Origin: CAXBID01 sp963815305
GTDB lineage: Bacteria > Bacteroidota > Bacteroidia > Flavobacteriales > Flavobacteriaceae
Assembly (NCBI GenBank): GCA_963815305.1
Contig: CAWFFW010000001.1
Coordinates: 3,224,001 to 3,288,000 of the forward strand
DNA length: 64,000 bases
Direction of reading: 5' to 3'
Shown here: piece after piece, positions 25,456 through 35,611 of the stretch
Layout: each line of letters opens with the position of its first letter
Numbering within the stretch: position 1 is the stretch's first letter
Notes under the pieces: model-generated
Database searches by the model: none
Seen by the model: only the letters and a program-made list of their open reading frames with translations
What the model was told of the DNA's origin: nothing
Program-made: the position numbers and the translations under genes

Positions 25456-26691
25456 ATGGCTTGCGCAAGTTGCTCAACTAAAGACGGCTCTCCAAAAGGC
25501 TGCAAAAATAATGGAACCTGTGGCACAGATAGCTGCAACAAATTAACTGTTTTCGATTGGTTGGCGAATATGTCGCTTCCAAATGGTGAAAAACCATTTA
25601 ATTGGGTAGAAGTTCGTTTTAAAAACGGAAGAAAAGACTATTATCATAACACTGAAAATTTAACATTAAGCATAGGTGATATAGTTGCTACACAGGCGCA
25701 ATCTGGTCATGATATTGGTATGGTTACCCTTACGGGGGAATTGGTACGCGTACAAATGAAGCGTAAAAACATCTCAGAAAATAGAGATGATGTTTTAAAA
25801 ATATACAGAAAAGCAAGCCAAAAAGATATTGATATTTGGTCTACAGCGCGAGATAAAGAAGAACCAATGAAGGTGAAAGCACGTCAATTTGCTATCGATT
25901 TAAAACTTCATATGAAAATTTCAGATATTGAATTTCAAGGTGATGCTAGTAAAGCTACATTTTATTATACAGCTGAAGAACGTGTAGATTTCCGTGAGCT
26001 TATCAAAGTATTTGCACGCGAGTTTAGAACACGTATAGAGATGAAACAAGTTGGTTTTCGTCAAGAAGCAGCAAGGCTTGGTGGTATTGGTTCTTGCGGG
26101 CGTGAATTGTGTTGTTCTACTTGGTTAACAGATTTTCGCTCAGTAAGTACTTCGGCAGCACGTTATCAGCAGTTATCTTTAAATCCACAAAAATTAGCAG
26201 GACAGTGTGGTAAATTAAAATGCTGTTTAAATTATGAGTTAGACACTTATTTAGATGCTTTGAAAAGTTTTCCAAAAACCGATGTTAAACTTAAAACAGA
26301 AAAAGGAATAGCGGTTTGCCAAAAAACTGATATTTTTAAAGGCCACATGTGGTATGCTTACGAAGGGGAATGGATGAATTGGCATAAAATAACTACGGAG
26401 CAAGCCAACGAAATAATTGATGCTAATAAGAAAAATGTAAAAATAGCTAGTCTTGAAGAATTTGCATCAGACCTTATCGAAGATACTAAAACTGAGTTTG
26501 AGAACGTTGTAGGGCAAGACAGTTTAACACGTTTTGATAGTCCAAAACGCAATAATAAACGTAGAAATAATAAGAAGAAAGGCAACTCGGTAAATAAAAA
26601 TACTAAACCGAATACCCCAAACCAAAGTAGTAGAAACAAAAACAATAAAAGGAAACCCAAACCTAAAAACAGTAAAAATGCCACGAAATAA
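25456..26691 (+). CDS. ricT: PSP1-domain protein, RicT family
   Basis: This 411-residue protein has an N-terminal Cys-rich segment (ACASCSTKDGSPKGCKNNGT) followed by the PSP1/RicT core with RLGGIGSCGRELCCSTWL and the paired-Cys stretch GQCGKLKCCLNYEL. In Firmicutes, RicT acts with RicA/RicF as an iron-sulfur complex that aids mRNA maturation; in Bacteroidota its role is unclear. The last about 70 residues are a low-complexity Asn/Lys tail. It overlaps gldH by 14 bases, so the two are coupled. Confidence 0.88.
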   Translation: MACASCSTKDGSPKGCKNNGTCGTDSCNKLTVFDWLANMSLPNGEKPFNWVEVRFKNGRKDYYHNTENLTLSIGDIVATQAQSGHDIGMVTLTGELVRVQMKRKNISENRDDVLKIYRKASQKDIDIWSTARDKEEPMKVKARQFAIDLKLHMKISDIEFQGDASKATFYYTAEERVDFRELIKVFAREFRTRIEMKQVGFRQEAARLGGIGSCGRELCCSTWLTDFRSVSTSAARYQQLSLNPQKLAGQCGKLKCCLNYELDTYLDALKSFPKTDVKLKTEKGIAVCQKTDIFKGHMWYAYEGEWMNWHKITTEQANEIIDANKKNVKIASLEEFASDLIEDTKTEFENVVGQDSLTRFDSPKRNNKRRNNKKKGNSVNKNTKPNTPNQSSRNKNNKRKPKPKNSKNATK

Positions 26692-27178
26692 TGCTTTATT
26701 ATTTTTTTTAATTTTTTCTTTTATGTTGTTCTCTTGCGATTCAAATCGTGTTTTTGATACATATAAATCTGTTCCAAATAAATGGCATAAAGATTCTATA
26801 ATTAGTTTTAATATTACTCCACCTGACTCAACTAAAAATTACAATTTATTTGTCAATCTTAGAAATACAAATTCCTACAAATACAATAATTTATTTTTGA
26901 TTGTTGAAATGGTCTATCCACACGGAAAAATAATAAAAGATACCTTAGAATACAGAATGGCAGATCCTACAGGAGCGCTTTTGGGTAAAGGATTAACCGA
27001 TGTTAAAGAAAACAAATTATGGTATAAAGGAAGCGATCCAACCTTTAGTTTTACAGAAACAGGTGAGTACATAGTTAATATTCAGCATGCTATGAGAGAG
27101 CATGGTAAAGTGCATGGTGTTGTAGAGCTTGAAGGCATAACTGATATTGGTTTTAGAATAGAAAATATTAATAATTAA
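26678..27178 (+). CDS. gldH: Gliding motility lipoprotein GldH
   Basis: This 166-residue lipoprotein has a signal MPRNNALLFFLIFSFMLFSC and Cys20 as the anchor. The body shows the GldH pattern (PNKWHKDSIISFNITPPDST near 34, GKIIKDTLEYRMADPTGALL near 90). In Flavobacterium johnsoniae GldH is essential for gliding and helps the type IX secretion/gliding core. Together with the porW-like gene at the window start it supports a functioning system. It sits in the ricT-gldH-PBP1A order seen in other flavobacteria. Confidence 0.92.
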   Translation: MPRNNALLFFLIFSFMLFSCDSNRVFDTYKSVPNKWHKDSIISFNITPPDSTKNYNLFVNLRNTNSYKYNNLFLIVEMVYPHGKIIKDTLEYRMADPTGALLGKGLTDVKENKLWYKGSDPTFSFTETGEYIVNIQHAMREHGKVHGVVELEGITDIGFRIENINN

Positions 27179-27218
27179 CGGTTACACTTAGAATATTCCA
27201 AGTGTTTTATAGACAAAC

Positions 27219-29555
27219 ATGGCAACAAAAAAAGACACTAAAGTAAATCAAGATTTCTCAAAATATATCCGTTGGTTTTGGATGTTGTTTTTGGGTGGGA
27301 TACTTTCTGTTATTCTTATATTTTTACTAGCTTCTTGGGGCGTATTTGGGGAGCTACCAGACTACACCGTTCTGGAAAACCCTAAAACCAACTTAGCTGC
27401 TGAAATTATTTCTTCAGATGGAAAAACTATAGGTAAGTTTTATTTGGATGATAATAGAACGCCAGTAACTTTTGACGAATTACCACAGCATTTGGTTGAC
27501 GCATTAATTGCTACTGAAGACGCTCGTTTTCATAGCCACTCGGGTATTGATGCGCGAGGTACATTAAGAGCTATATTTAAATTAGGCAGTGGCGGCGGTG
27601 CGAGTACCATATCCCAGCAATTAGCCAAACAACTATTTACAAAACAGGTTTCGAGTAGCAAATTTGAACGTGGTTTTCAAAAAGTAAAAGAATGGATTAT
27701 TGCTATAAAATTAGAGCGTCAATACACTAAAGAAGAAATTATAGCCCAATACTTTAATATTTATGATTTTTTAAATAATGCTGATGGTATCCGTAGTGCG
27801 GCCAGTATTTATTTTAATAAGGAACCTATGGAGTTAGACTTAAAAGAAGCTGCCATGTTGGTAGGGATGTTTAAAAATTCAGCACTATATAATCCAAGAA
27901 TAAATCCTCAAGGCGTATATAATAGACGAAATGTAGTTTTAGCGCAAATGTATAAGTATGATTTTATAGATGAAAAATTAAAAGACTCACTTCAAAAAAC
28001 AGATTTAGATTTAAAGTATACACCTCAGTCTCACAGAGATGGAATGGCCACTTATTTTCGAGGCTATTTAAATGGTTTTATGAAAGATTGGATAAAAAAC
28101 AATCCAAAACCTGATGGTGAAAAATGGAGTTTATACAACGACGGATTAAAAATTTACACTACGATTGATTCACGGATGCAAGCCTATGCCGAAGATGCTG
28201 TAAACCAACATATGCCAAGGTTACAAGCTGAGTTTTTTCATCAAAACACTCCAGAAAGAAACCCAACAGCACCGTTTTTAGATTTAGATAAAAATGAGAT
28301 CAATGACCTTTTAAAACGTTCCATGAAACAATCAGAACGTTGGAGACACATGAAGTATGATTTAAAAAAGGAAAATAAAGACATTGAAGAATCATTCTAT
28401 AAACCTGTAAAAATGACTGTTTTTGAATGGAAAGAAGGGCAAGCTTCAGAGGTTGATACTATTATGAAACCTATAGATTCCATGCGGTATTATAAATCTT
28501 TCTTACGAACAGGAATGATGTCTATGGATCCTCAAACAGGATATGTAAAAGCATGGGTTGGAGGTGTTAATTATCGCCACTTTCAATACGATATGGTTAA
28601 ACAGGGTAAACGTCAAATAGGTTCTACATTTAAACCTTTTGTGTATGCCACTGCCATAGATCAATTACACGCATCACCATGTGATTTATATCCAGATACA
28701 CCGTTTTGCATCGAGGCTGGTAAATATGGAAATGTTGAAGAATGGTGTCCAAAAAATTCTGGAGGAAATTACGGGGGGGAGCGTACTTTAAAAGATGCCT
28801 TAGCAAACTCGGTAAACACAATAACAGCCAGATTAATTGATAGAGTGGGGCCGCAACCCGTTGTAGATTTAGCTCAAAGATTAGGAATAGAATCTAATAT
28901 GCTACCTGTGCCTTCAATCGCTTTAGGAACTCCAGATTTAAGTGTTTACGAAATGGTTGGTGCGTATTCGGCTTTTGCTAATAAAGGCGTTTATACAAAG
29001 CCCGTAATGGTGACTACTATTGAAGATAAAAATGGTACGATTTTATATCAATTCAAACCAGAAACACGCGACGTTTTAAGTGAAGAAACAGCTTATGTTA
29101 CCGTTAAATTAATGGAAGGTGTAACACAAGGCGGATCGGGCATACGTTTAAGAGGACGTGGTGCCGATTCATATAGAAAAGATTACAAAGAAATAGTTAC
29201 TGGATATCCTTATGAATTTGAGAATGATATAGCAGGAAAAACAGGAACAACACAAAACCAAAGTGATGGTTGGTTTATGGGTATGGTACCCAATTTGGTA
29301 ACTGGTGTTTGGGTTGGCGCAGAAGATAGAGCAGCGCATTTTGCCACTATAACTTATGGACAGGGGGCAGCCATGGCCTTACCTATCTGGGGCGTTTATA
29401 TGAAAAGCTGTTATGCTGATGAAGAATTAAATATTTCTAAAGAAGATTTTGAAGCACCATCAAATTTATCTATAAATATAAATTGCTCAAATGTGTCAGA
29501 TGATAACACAGGCAACACACCTAATAATGATACTATTGATGATTTGGATTTTTAA
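27219..29555 (+). CDS. Class A penicillin-binding protein (PBP1A-type)
   Basis: This 778-residue bifunctional peptidoglycan synthase has one N-terminal membrane helix (about residues 18-40). The glycosyltransferase domain has the catalytic region IATEDARFHSHSGID (near 95-110) and STISQQLAKQLF. The transpeptidase has the active Ser469 in GSTFKPF, a later SVN, and KTGTT. The last 30 residues are acidic and Asn-rich. It follows gldH and ends at a clear terminator, so it is the last gene of the ricT-gldH unit. Confidence 0.95.
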   Translation: MATKKDTKVNQDFSKYIRWFWMLFLGGILSVILIFLLASWGVFGELPDYTVLENPKTNLAAEIISSDGKTIGKFYLDDNRTPVTFDELPQHLVDALIATEDARFHSHSGIDARGTLRAIFKLGSGGGASTISQQLAKQLFTKQVSSSKFERGFQKVKEWIIAIKLERQYTKEEIIAQYFNIYDFLNNADGIRSAASIYFNKEPMELDLKEAAMLVGMFKNSALYNPRINPQGVYNRRNVVLAQMYKYDFIDEKLKDSLQKTDLDLKYTPQSHRDGMATYFRGYLNGFMKDWIKNNPKPDGEKWSLYNDGLKIYTTIDSRMQAYAEDAVNQHMPRLQAEFFHQNTPERNPTAPFLDLDKNEINDLLKRSMKQSERWRHMKYDLKKENKDIEESFYKPVKMTVFEWKEGQASEVDTIMKPIDSMRYYKSFLRTGMMSMDPQTGYVKAWVGGVNYRHFQYDMVKQGKRQIGSTFKPFVYATAIDQLHASPCDLYPDTPFCIEAGKYGNVEEWCPKNSGGNYGGERTLKDALANSVNTITARLIDRVGPQPVVDLAQRLGIESNMLPVPSIALGTPDLSVYEMVGAYSAFANKGVYTKPVMVTTIEDKNGTILYQFKPETRDVLSEETAYVTVKLMEGVTQGGSGIRLRGRGADSYRKDYKEIVTGYPYEFENDIAGKTGTTQNQSDGWFMGMVPNLVTGVWVGAEDRAAHFATITYGQGAAMALPIWGVYMKSCYADEELNISKEDFEAPSNLSININCSNVSDDNTGNTPNNDTIDDLDF

Positions 29556-29582
29556 TCTTCAATAATAAATAAGTTTTTTCCT

Positions 29583-29613
29583 AACCCACTCAAAAAAAGA
29601 GTGGGTTTTTTAT
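29583..29613 (+). terminator. Terminator after the PBP1A gene
   Basis: AACCCACTC (29583-29591) pairs with GAGTGGGTT (29599-29607) around an all-A loop, followed by a T-tract. It is Rho-independent in form. Confidence 0.9.
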
Positions 29614-29675
29614 GTACTATATGTTCTTATTCTTCTTCAATTATTTGTAATTTTATATTGAAAAAATAAATAATA

Positions 29676-30386
29676 ATGATTAATAAAAAAGTAGCAAATG
29701 TTAAAGAGGCACTTCAGGGTGTTTCAGATGATATGACGTTGATGCTTGGAGGTTTTGGTCTTAGTGGTATTCCAGAAAATGCTATTGCACAATTAGTTAA
29801 ACTTGGTATTAAAGGACTTACATGCATTTCTAACAATGCAGGGGTTGATGATTTTGGTTTAGGTTTGTTACTTCAAAAAAAGCAAATTAAAAAAATGGTG
29901 TCGTCTTATGTTGGTGAAAATGATGAATTTGAACGTCAAATGCTTTCTGGAGAATTGGATGTTGAGCTTATTCCGCAAGGAACATTAGCAGAACGATGTC
30001 GCGCAGCACAAGCAGGATTTCCAGCGATATACACCCCTGCGGGTTATGGTACTGAAGTTGCTGAAGGTAAGGAAACACGTGAATTTGATGGTAAAATGTA
30101 TGTATTGGAATACGCCTTTAAAGCCGATTTTGCTTTTGTAAAAGCTTGGAGAGGCGATGCAGCAGGAAATTTGATTTTTAAAGGCACTGCTAGAAATTTT
30201 AATCCTAATATGTGTGGTGCTGCAAAAATTACTGTTGCCGAGGTTGAAGAATTAGTACCCCTAGGAGAATTAGATCCTAATCAAATTCATATTCCAGGAA
30301 TTTTTGTGAACCGCATATTCCAAGGATCTCGTTATGAAAAGCGCATTGAACAAAGAACAGTAAGACCAAGAAGTACTTCAAGTTAA
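29676..30386 (+). CDS. scoA: 3-oxoacid CoA-transferase subunit A
   Basis: This 236-residue subunit, together with the next gene, moves CoA between succinyl-CoA and acetoacetate or similar 3-oxoacids. Conserved parts are MLGGFGLSGIPENAI near residue 24, TCISNNAGVDDFGLG near 50 and TPAGYGTEVAEGKE near 120. It lies 76 bases before scoB, and that spacer holds two 12-base direct repeats (AACTTATAACTT at 30421 and 30445). It may serve ketone-body or fatty acid use; a nearby thiolase is not in the window. Confidence 0.93.
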   Translation: MINKKVANVKEALQGVSDDMTLMLGGFGLSGIPENAIAQLVKLGIKGLTCISNNAGVDDFGLGLLLQKKQIKKMVSSYVGENDEFERQMLSGELDVELIPQGTLAERCRAAQAGFPAIYTPAGYGTEVAEGKETREFDGKMYVLEYAFKADFAFVKAWRGDAAGNLIFKGTARNFNPNMCGAAKITVAEVEELVPLGELDPNQIHIPGIFVNRIFQGSRYEKRIEQRTVRPRSTSS

Positions 30387-30462
30387 AAGTGACTAAAGTT
30401 AAACAACCGATTGAGTAAGTAACTTATAACTTTAAATACTTATTAACTTATAACTTAAACAA

Positions 30463-31116
30463 ATGTTAGATAAAAACGGTATAGCAAAACGGATTGCCAA
30501 AGAGGTACAAGATGGCTACTATGTAAATTTAGGAATAGGTATCCCTACGCTCGTGGCTAATTATGTTAGAAACGATATTGAAGTAGAATTTCAAAGCGAA
30601 AACGGCATTTTAGGAATGGGCCCATTTCCTTTTGAAGGCGATGAAGACGCCGATATTATAAATGCAGGAAAACAAACTATTACGACGTTGCCCGGAGCAA
30701 GTTTTTTTGATTCAGCAATGAGTTTTTCAATGATTCGAGGGCAACATGTGGATTTAACTATTCTGGGAGCCATGGAGGTTTCAGAGCATGGTGATATAGC
30801 AAATTGGAAAATTCCAGGTAAAATGGTAAAGGGTATGGGTGGCGCCATGGATTTAGTTGCAAGTGCCGAAAATATTATTGTAGCCATGATGCATACAAAC
30901 AGAGCAGGTGAATCTAAACTATTAAAACAATGTAGTTTACCATTAACAGGCGTTGGCTGTGTAAAAAAAATAGTAACTAATCTAGCAGTAATCGAAGTTA
31001 CAGAAAACGGTTTTAAACTTTTACAACGCGCTCCTGGGGTTTCAGTCGAAGACATTAAAAAATCTACTGAAGGAACGTTGATTATAGAAGGAGACATTCC
31101 TGAAATGACAATTTAA
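30463..31116 (+). CDS. scoB: 3-oxoacid CoA-transferase subunit B
   Basis: This 217-residue partner of subunit A holds the catalytic Glu46 in the motif SENGILG, which forms the glutamyl-CoA thioester. Also conserved are VNLGIGIPTLV near 21 and LPGASFFDSAMSFSMIRGQH near 77. The length is normal. A possible T-rich stop signal follows at about 31172-31187, where a weak stem is seen. It is expressed with scoA. Confidence 0.94.
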   Translation: MLDKNGIAKRIAKEVQDGYYVNLGIGIPTLVANYVRNDIEVEFQSENGILGMGPFPFEGDEDADIINAGKQTITTLPGASFFDSAMSFSMIRGQHVDLTILGAMEVSEHGDIANWKIPGKMVKGMGGAMDLVASAENIIVAMMHTNRAGESKLLKQCSLPLTGVGCVKKIVTNLAVIEVTENGFKLLQRAPGVSVEDIKKSTEGTLIIEGDIPEMTI

Positions 31117-31179
31117 ACAACATTAAAAGTAAATTTAATCGATGAAATGCAACAATAAATTGTATTTAATCGATTTTTT

Positions 31180-31213
31180 TTGTTTTTAATCCGATTAATT
31201 GAAAATAAGTTTG
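31180..31213 (+). promoter_or_regulatory. Candidate promoter of a 42-aa ORF
   Basis: TTG at 31180-31182, a 23-base spacer and TAAGTTTG at 31206-31213 fit the Bacteroidota promoter pattern. It lies downstream of scoB and upstream of the small ORF at 31281. Confidence 0.45.
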
Positions 31214-31280
31214 ATATTAGTAATCCCAAATAACCAAAATAAAATATAATAAACCCAAATCTACCTTAAACTTTAAACTT

Positions 31281-31409
31281 ATGAATATTGCAACAAATCT
31301 ACCTGAACCACCTACACATGACGAAAGCAAATTCAAAGAAACTTTAAAAGAAAATTTAGAGTTTTTAAAAAGCTTAGCGTATTTAACAAAAAAAATATTT
31401 ATGCTATAA
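31281..31409 (+). CDS. Small hypothetical protein (42 aa)
   Basis: This ORF encodes MNIATNLPEPPTHDESKFKE and continues with an amphipathic Lys/Leu/Phe region ending MLStop. It has its own promoter-like sequence at 31180-31213 and a perfect 15-bp terminator directly after, which is good evidence of an independent transcript. It is too short for most gene finders. No family was recognised. The composition, polar then helical with a short hydrophobic end, suggests a soluble or membrane-touching peptide. It could also be just the decoding part of a small RNA. Confidence 0.5.
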   Translation: MNIATNLPEPPTHDESKFKETLKENLEFLKSLAYLTKKIFML

Positions 31410-31440
31410 CCTTTAGTTTTAGTAAAAGTGTTTTTAAGAA

Positions 31441-31478
31441 AAACCCCAGAATCATTTATGATTCTGGGGTTTTCTTTT
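31441..31478 (+). terminator. Terminator after the 42-aa ORF
   Basis: A 15-bp perfect stem (31441-31455 with 31460-31474) with a four-base loop is followed by T-rich sequence. It is one of the strongest hairpins in the window and supports a discrete transcript here. Confidence 0.9.
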
Positions 31479-31591
31479 AGGGTAAATAATCTTTGTCAAA
31501 TTATAATACCTTATAAAACACACACCGTTTAACTTGCAAAATAACACCTATGAAGCGATGTAATGAAAGGTAGTTTTTTTATTTTTACAGT

Positions 31592-32329
31592 ATGCAAAAA
31601 ATATTAGCCTATTTTTTAACCATTGTTTATTTCTTTTGTTTTTTTATAACATTAGTGATTTTTCATCCTATCCAATGGTTTTGTTTTAATGTTTTTGGTT
31701 ATCAAGCACATAAAAAAAGTGTGGATATTTTGCAATTGTGCTTAATGCAATGTGCTCATATATTAGGTACGCGATTTACATTTAATAATCCACATCAAAT
31801 TGATAAAAATCAACCTCTAATTGTAGTTGCAAATCATCAAAGTTTACACGATATATATCCGCTTACTTGGTATATGCGAAAACATCATCCCAAATTTATC
31901 AGCAAAATAGAATTAGGGAAAGGTATCCCTAGTGTGTCATACAATTTACGGCATGGTGGCGCCGCATTAATAGATAGAAAAAATCCAAGACAGTCTTTAC
32001 CTGCACTCATGAATTTTGGAGAATATATTGAAGAAAACAAACGTGCTGCCGTTATTTTTCCGGAAGGAACTCGTAGTAAAAATGGTGAACCAAAACCTTT
32101 TCAAACAAAAGGGTTAGGAATTTTATTTAAAAAAATACCTTCAGCGTTAATTGTTCCTATATCCATAAATAATTCTTGGAAAATGTACAAATATGGAAAA
32201 TTTCCAATGGGAATAGGTACTCATATTACTTTTACAGTACATAAGCCTATAAAATTAGCTACCTTTGTTAATAAAGAACATTTAATTAATAGTATTGAAA
32301 CTACTATAAAAGAACATATACACCCCTAA
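31592..32329 (+). CDS. Lysophospholipid acyltransferase (PlsC family)
   Basis: This 245-residue protein has a hydrophobic N-terminus (residues 5-30), the HX4D site NHQSLHDIY and FPEGTRSK, typical of 1-acylglycerol-3-phosphate acyltransferases. It is nine bases before the acyl-ACP desaturase gene, so the two are likely co-transcribed and may act together in adding unsaturated chains to phospholipid. It is more like the E. coli PlsC motif (FPEGTRS) than the protein at 19268 (FPEGGVPE). Confidence 0.9.
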   Translation: MQKILAYFLTIVYFFCFFITLVIFHPIQWFCFNVFGYQAHKKSVDILQLCLMQCAHILGTRFTFNNPHQIDKNQPLIVVANHQSLHDIYPLTWYMRKHHPKFISKIELGKGIPSVSYNLRHGGAALIDRKNPRQSLPALMNFGEYIEENKRAAVIFPEGTRSKNGEPKPFQTKGLGILFKKIPSALIVPISINNSWKMYKYGKFPMGIGTHITFTVHKPIKLATFVNKEHLINSIETTIKEHIHP

Positions 32330-32338
32330 AATATACTT

Positions 32339-33334
<996 letters not shown>

Positions 33335-33361
33335 CACAAGTTTCCATTAAAATTATAAATT

Positions 33362-33391
33362 AATTCCTTTCATTTATGAAGGGAATTTTTA
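33362..33391 (+). terminator. Terminator after the desaturase gene
   Basis: AATTCCTT (33362-33369) pairs with AAGGGAATT (33379-33387) with a bulge, followed by a T-tract. It is weaker than other terminators here. Confidence 0.6.
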
Positions 33392-33404
33392 TTTTTAGCC
33401 AAAT

Positions 33405-34055
33405 ATGAAAAAAGATATTTTAAACAAAACCATAAGCTTTGTAAAAGAGCAATTAGTAGATGCTGAAGGGGGTCACGATTGGTTTCACATAGAGCGCGTT
33501 TATAAAAATAGTTTACTAATTGCTAAAACCGAAAAAGTAGATGTTTTTGTTGTATCTCTTGGAGCATTGCTTCATGATATTGCTGATAGCAAATTTCAAG
33601 ATGGTGATGAAACTTTAGGACCTAAAACAGCTCGTGATTTTTTATTCAAACTTAATGTGGATTCAAAAATTATAGAACACGTTATAAAAATTATTGAAAA
33701 CATATCCTTTAAAGGCGGAAACGAACTTCAAAAGTTCACGTCACCTGAATTAGATGTGGTTCAAGATGCCGATCGATTAGATGCCATTGGTGCTATTGGT
33801 ATAGCACGTTGTTTCAATTATGGGGGGTTTAAAAACAGACCACTTTATAATCCTGCTATAAAGCCAAATCTTAATATGAGCAAGTCCGAATATAAAAACT
33901 CAAAAGCACCGACTATAAATCATTTTTACGAAAAATTACTGCGTTTAAAAGATAAAATGAACACAAAAACAGGAATGGAAATCGCAAAAAAGCGACATGC
34001 TTTTATGGAATTATATTTAAAACAATTTTATAATGAGTGGGAAGGGAAAATGTAA
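33405..34055 (+). CDS. HD-domain phosphohydrolase
   Basis: This 216-residue metal-dependent hydrolase belongs to the HD superfamily. It has the His of HDWFHIERVYKNS near 24, the HD pair in LLHDIADSKF near 57-58, and a later Asp in VVQDADRLDAIGA near 120. It resembles E. coli YedJ-type uncharacterised phosphohydrolases. The substrate is unknown. It is followed by convergent minus-strand genes after three bases. Confidence 0.85.
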   Translation: MKKDILNKTISFVKEQLVDAEGGHDWFHIERVYKNSLLIAKTEKVDVFVVSLGALLHDIADSKFQDGDETLGPKTARDFLFKLNVDSKIIEHVIKIIENISFKGGNELQKFTSPELDVVQDADRLDAIGAIGIARCFNYGGFKNRPLYNPAIKPNLNMSKSEYKNSKAPTINHFYEKLLRLKDKMNTKTGMEIAKKRHAFMELYLKQFYNEWEGKM

Positions 34056-34057
34056 TA

Positions 34058-34234
34058 TTAGTTTTCTTTAGCAATTTCTAGTGCTGTAATTTTATATTCT
34101 AATATGGCTAGCTGTTCCCCGTTAGAAATTATCTGCTCAATAGTTAAATGATTATTTGAATTCATAAAATTCAATATTTCCTTAACTTTTACATTATAAT
34201 AATCAATAGTATTGTCAATTTTATTATTATCCAT
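34058..34234 (-). CDS. Small hypothetical protein (58 aa) downstream of an AraC gene
   Basis: The ORF reads MDNNKIDNTIDYYNVKVKEI and ends ...LEYKITALEIAKEN, a charged helical protein with no membrane segment. It begins 13 bases after the AraC stop on the same strand, so it is probably co-transcribed with that regulator. It was missed by length limits. It could be a small regulator partner, but no family was recognised. Confidence 0.55.
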   Translation of the reverse strand: MDNNKIDNTIDYYNVKVKEILNFMNSNNHLTIEQIISNGEQLAILEYKITALEIAKEN

Positions 34235-34247
34235 TGTTAGCTATTTA

Positions 34248-35120
34248 TTATTGAATTATAAGCTTTATTTCCTTTCTGTATTGCGATGCACTTTTGCCCG
34301 TAATGTCATTAAACTGTTTGTTAAAATGCGAAAAATTGTTAAATCCGCATTCAAAACAAATATCAGCTATACTCATTTTGCTTTCATTTAATAACTTGGT
34401 GGCATGCACTACGCGATACTCGTTGACTAACTGTGTAAAAGTTTTTCCTGTTGTTTTTTTAAAATATCTGCAAAACGCAGGAACAGTCATGCTTACTTTA
34501 TCAGCAACCTCATCTAGAGTGATGTGATTTTGAAAATTTGTATTTACATATTTGTAAATCGTACTTATTTTCTCGCTGTCTTGCGGATTCGTTTCTAAAG
34601 CAATCCCGTCTGCATTTAATAAGGTATAATCTTCGGTATTTGCTAAATAATTCAAAATTTCCAAAAACTTAAGCACACGCTCTAAACCATCATAATCTAA
34701 AATTTTATTGATTTTAGAACCAACAAAATTTTTAGTTTCAACATTAAATTTGACTCCTTTTTTTGCCCTGTGGAATAATGACGAAACTGCTGCCATTTCA
34801 GGAATTTTAATAAAATCATCTCCTAAAAAATCAGCTTTAAATTGAACGGTAGTTTCTGTTCCGTTGGCGGTAAGCCTATCCGCAAATCCGTTATGAGGCA
34901 AATTAGCACCAATTAGTATTAATTGACTATTGTTAAAATAAGATAAGTGATTACCAATATGTGTTTTACCTTGCCCTTTATTTACATAAACTAATTCTAA
35001 TTCAGGATGAAAATGCCAAAAGGCACTGTTTTTATCTAACTGTTCAGCATGCTGTTTAACCAAAATAGAGCTACCAAAACTGGGACTGAGTTTTTCTAAA
35101 GTAGGTTTCTTATTAATCAT
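34248..35120 (-). CDS. AraC-family transcriptional regulator
   Basis: This 290-residue protein has an N-terminal cupin-like sensor region (FWHFHPELELVYVNKGQGKT near 35-55) and a C-terminal double helix-turn-helix (HITLDEVADKVSMTVPAFCR and MSIADICFECGFNNFSHFNK). The ATG at 35120 is preferred over an in-frame TTG at 35129. It faces the duplicated promoter module at 35.2-35.7 kb, and the shared upstream element there could be its binding site, though this is only positional. A 58-aa ORF follows. Confidence 0.88.
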   Translation of the reverse strand: MINKKPTLEKLSPSFGSSILVKQHAEQLDKNSAFWHFHPELELVYVNKGQGKTHIGNHLSYFNNSQLILIGANLPHNGFADRLTANGTETTVQFKADFLGDDFIKIPEMAAVSSLFHRAKKGVKFNVETKNFVGSKINKILDYDGLERVLKFLEILNYLANTEDYTLLNADGIALETNPQDSEKISTIYKYVNTNFQNHITLDEVADKVSMTVPAFCRYFKKTTGKTFTQLVNEYRVVHATKLLNESKMSIADICFECGFNNFSHFNKQFNDITGKSASQYRKEIKLIIQ

Positions 35121-35223
35121 GGGAAGCAATTTTAATACAAATTTACCATTTATTATGCATACATTATATATTAAATTACCATAATTATGTGTTATGTTAA
35201 CTTAACATACAGTTAACATTCAT

Positions 35224-35294
35224 TTAACAGATAAAATAGCATATAAATTTGCCAAAATTGATGTTATATGTATTACTATAATGCTTTATTTTTG
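35224..35294 (+). promoter_or_regulatory. Upstream control element and promoter, copy 1
   Basis: A 42-base block at 35224-35265 (with TTAACAGATAAAATAG and TTGATGTT) matches 35612-35653 in 38 positions. A -7 box TATTTTTG is at 35287-35294, 26 bases after the TTG of the block. In copy 2 the distance is also 26. The block may be a regulator-binding site used by both copies. Confidence 0.55.
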
Positions 35295-35489
35295 TGGTGT
35301 TATTATAATGAAGATATTCACAATTATATAAAATTTGATATCATATTAAAATAAATCAATAAAATATGATACAAAATATATTTAATATAAAATACACTCT
35401 TTAAAGAGTAAATCGTATTCATTAATAATTAGTTTAATGTCTTATTTAGTTTAGTTGGTAAAGTGAGCTGTGGTGGCTCACTTTTTTTT
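35295..35489 (+). other. Truncated transcription unit (gene remnant or small RNA) with terminator, copy 1
   Basis: About 120 bases of very AT-rich sequence without an ORF of size lead into a 73-base stretch (35417-35489) copied at 36291-36363. That stretch includes the last codons of the 35713 gene, its stop, and the terminator with stem 35460-35468/35476-35484. So a paralogue of the secreted gene has probably lost its body here, or the unit now makes a short RNA of about 190 bases. Confidence 0.5.
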
Positions 35490-35611
35490 ATGAGTATTTT
35501 TTAAATATTGATAATTTAAAATGAAACCTTTTATAAAAACCATAAATTAATTTCTATTAAAAATTTACTCAATTATATTCTATTTTACCTTTACAATGTC
35601 TTAAAAATTAA

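Noticed and set aside
26358..26684. Minus-strand ORF with very long Leu/Phe runs
   Set aside because: It is the reverse reading of the Asn/Lys-rich tail of ricT; the apparent membrane protein is an artefact.
30591..31097. Minus-strand ORF of 168 codons opposite scoB
   Set aside because: scoB is a complete, recognisable enzyme; this is its shadow.
35430..35489. Possible tRNA because of the TAGTTGGTAAAGTG phrase and hairpin
   Set aside because: No acceptor stem or T-arm (TTCGA) is present; the hairpin with a T-run is a terminator.
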